6,544 nucleotides of DNA from an uncultured Phascolarctobacterium sp. GTDB lineage: Bacteria; Bacillota; Negativicutes; Acidaminococcales; Acidaminococcaceae. The position numbers and the translations under genes are program-made. A model generated the notes under the pieces. It worked only from the letters and a program-made list of their open reading frames with translations. It did no database searches and was not told the DNA's origin. Location: positions 1 to 6,544 of the forward strand of contig CASEGD010000174.1 in NCBI GenBank assembly GCA_949287345.1, read 5' to 3'. Numbering within the stretch: the stretch's first letter is position 1; each line of letters starts with the position of its first letter. Shown here in pieces: positions 5,837 through 6,544 of the stretch.

Positions 5837-5868
5837 AATCCGAACTTACTATTTAGTAGGTTCGGATT
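5837..5868. terminator. Bidirectional intrinsic terminator between hicB and tRNA-Ala
   Basis: AATCCGAACTTACTA pairs with TAGTAGGTTCGGATT (one G-T pair) to make a stem of up to 15 bp. On the plus strand it is followed by AC and five T (5871-5875), serving hicAB. On the minus strand the stem runs directly into six T and serves the tRNA gene. The convergent genes on both sides support use in both directions. Confidence 0.85.
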
Positions 5869-5879
5869 ACTTTTTAATT

Positions 5880-5955
<76 letters not shown>

Positions 5956-5967
5956 ATAACAATAAAA

Positions 5968-5998
5968 ATTATACACTTGAACGGCGCAATCTTGTCAA
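5968..5998 (-). promoter_or_regulatory. Promoter of tRNA-Ala
   Basis: On the minus strand consensus TTGACA (5993-5998) and consensus TATAAT (5968-5973) are separated by 19 bp, slightly longer than the optimal 17. Transcription would start near 5961, about 6 nt before the mature tRNA 5' end. The -35 box is flanked by an inverted repeat at 5982-6009. Confidence 0.75.
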
Positions 5999-6009
5999 TA
6001 CCTGCGCCG
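5982..6009. repeat. Inverted repeat centred on the tRNA promoter -35 box
   Basis: CGGCGCA (5982-5988) and TGCGCCG (6003-6009) are perfect 7-bp inverted copies separated by 14 nt. The symmetry centre (5995/5996) is the middle of the TTGACA box. It could be an operator, a stem at the 3' end of the larE transcript, or chance in GC-rich sequence. No U-run follows on the minus strand. Confidence 0.5.
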
Positions 6010-6054
6010 CTGCGTATAAAAATTTTGTCAGGCGTTAATGCCTTGCCGCAAATT

Positions 6055-6544
6055 TTACTTTTTCAGCACGGCGTTCAGGCTGCCGCTGCGGAAGCCTTCC
6101 AAATCCAGCGCCGCATACATAAAGCCTGCTGCCTTAACTGCGGCGGCAATTTCCTTGCGCTGCACCATTGCCTTTTCAAAATCATTTTCCGCTACTTCAA
6201 TGCGGGCGATATTGCCGTGGCAGCGCACGCGCATTTCCTTAAAGCCCATGTCAAGCAGCGCCTGTTCCGCCTTTTCCACCATCGCCAGTTTTTCAGCGGT
6301 AATTTTTTCGCCGTACGGGATGCGCGAAGCAAGGCAGGCGTAAGAAGGTTTATCCCATGTAAAAATGCCCAGCGCTTTACTTGCGCCGCGGATGTCCTGC
6401 TTGCTGAAACCTGCCTGACGCAGCGGGCTTAACACGCCCAGTTCTGCCGTTGCGCGCATGCCGGGGCGGTAATCGTTTTCGTCGTCGGTGTTTGCGCCGT
6501 CGGCAACCAAAGTTATGCCGTGCTTTTGTGCTTCCGCCATAATC
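6055..6544 (-). CDS. larE: LarE-type ATP-dependent sacrificial sulfur transferase (partial, 5' end beyond the window)
   Basis: The visible frame enters at the right edge and ends at TAA 6055, giving roughly the last 160 residues of a protein of about 270. LarE adenylates the carboxylates of pyridinium-3,5-biscarboxylic acid mononucleotide and donates sulfur to them, making the nickel-pincer nucleotide cofactor of lactate racemase and related enzymes. Family marks are VADGANTDDENDYRPGMRA, the segment SPLRQAGFSKQDIRGASKAL, and WDKPSYACLASRIPYGEKIT, whose cysteine in ACLASR I take to be the sulfur-donating or cluster-binding family cysteine. The C-terminal RVRCHGNIARIEV is also typical. The N-terminal PP-loop (SGGxDS) lies outside the window. 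The Met at 6540 is internal, not the start: the frame continues to the edge and the family has about 100 more residues upstream. No larA, larB or larC is visible. Confidence 0.88.
   Translation of the reverse strand, partial: IMAEAQKHGITLVADGANTDDENDYRPGMRATAELGVLSPLRQAGFSKQDIRGASKALGIFTWDKPSYACLASRIPYGEKITAEKLAMVEKAEQALLDMGFKEMRVRCHGNIARIEVAENDFEKAMVQRKEIAAAVKAAGFMYAALDLEGFRSGSLNAVLKK

Noticed and set aside
6020..6054. Intrinsic terminator after larE
   Set aside because: Only a 4-bp stem (AGGC/GCCT) precedes a short T-run on the minus strand, which is too weak to call.

Overview
The window looks like a chromosomal segment of a Bacillota (Firmicutes) bacterium. The evidence is the gene order rpmE, DUF1385 (yqhQ), prfA, prmC, Sua5-type tsaC and rpiB, together with strong AGGAGG-type ribosome binding sites and family-typical proteins. 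A Negativicutes-like relative is plausible but is inferred from general resemblance only. All housekeeping genes lie on the minus strand. Only a small toxin-antitoxin module is on the plus strand.

Reading the minus strand from the right edge: (1) 6055-6544 is the C-terminal part of a LarE-type sulfur transferase, cut by the window edge. (2) 5880-5955 is tRNA-Ala(GGC), with its own promoter and a hairpin terminator shared with the convergent operon. (3) 5199-5825 on the plus strand is a hicA-hicB toxin-antitoxin operon. Its promoter carries two copies of an 8-bp palindrome, and a perfect hairpin spans the hicA stop codon. (4) 4597-5034 is a stand-alone NuoE-like thioredoxin-fold [2Fe-2S] protein, transcribed divergently from hicAB. 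(5) 4482 down to the left edge is a translation-centred cluster. It starts at a near-consensus promoter and holds rpmE (ribosomal protein L31), a four-helix DUF1385 membrane protein, prfA (release factor 1), prmC (RF1/RF2 glutamine methyltransferase), the Sua5-type tsaC (tRNA t6A synthesis) and the start of rpiB (ribose-5-phosphate isomerase B, cut by the left edge).

The genes in the cluster are tightly packed. yqhQ and prfA overlap by 8 bp, prfA and prmC are 1 nt apart, and the tsaC start lies inside the prmC 3' end, which suggests one transcription unit. The most notable anomaly is prmC. It is spread over three reading frames, and at each of the two junctions a piece of the expected protein is missing. 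It therefore looks like a broken gene carrying two small deletions, or two assembly errors, next to an intact prfA.

I see no large undescribed system. The parts worth a second look are the prmC damage, the hicAB control region and hairpin, and an inverted repeat centred on the -35 box of the tRNA promoter. No stretch over 300 bases lacks a gene.
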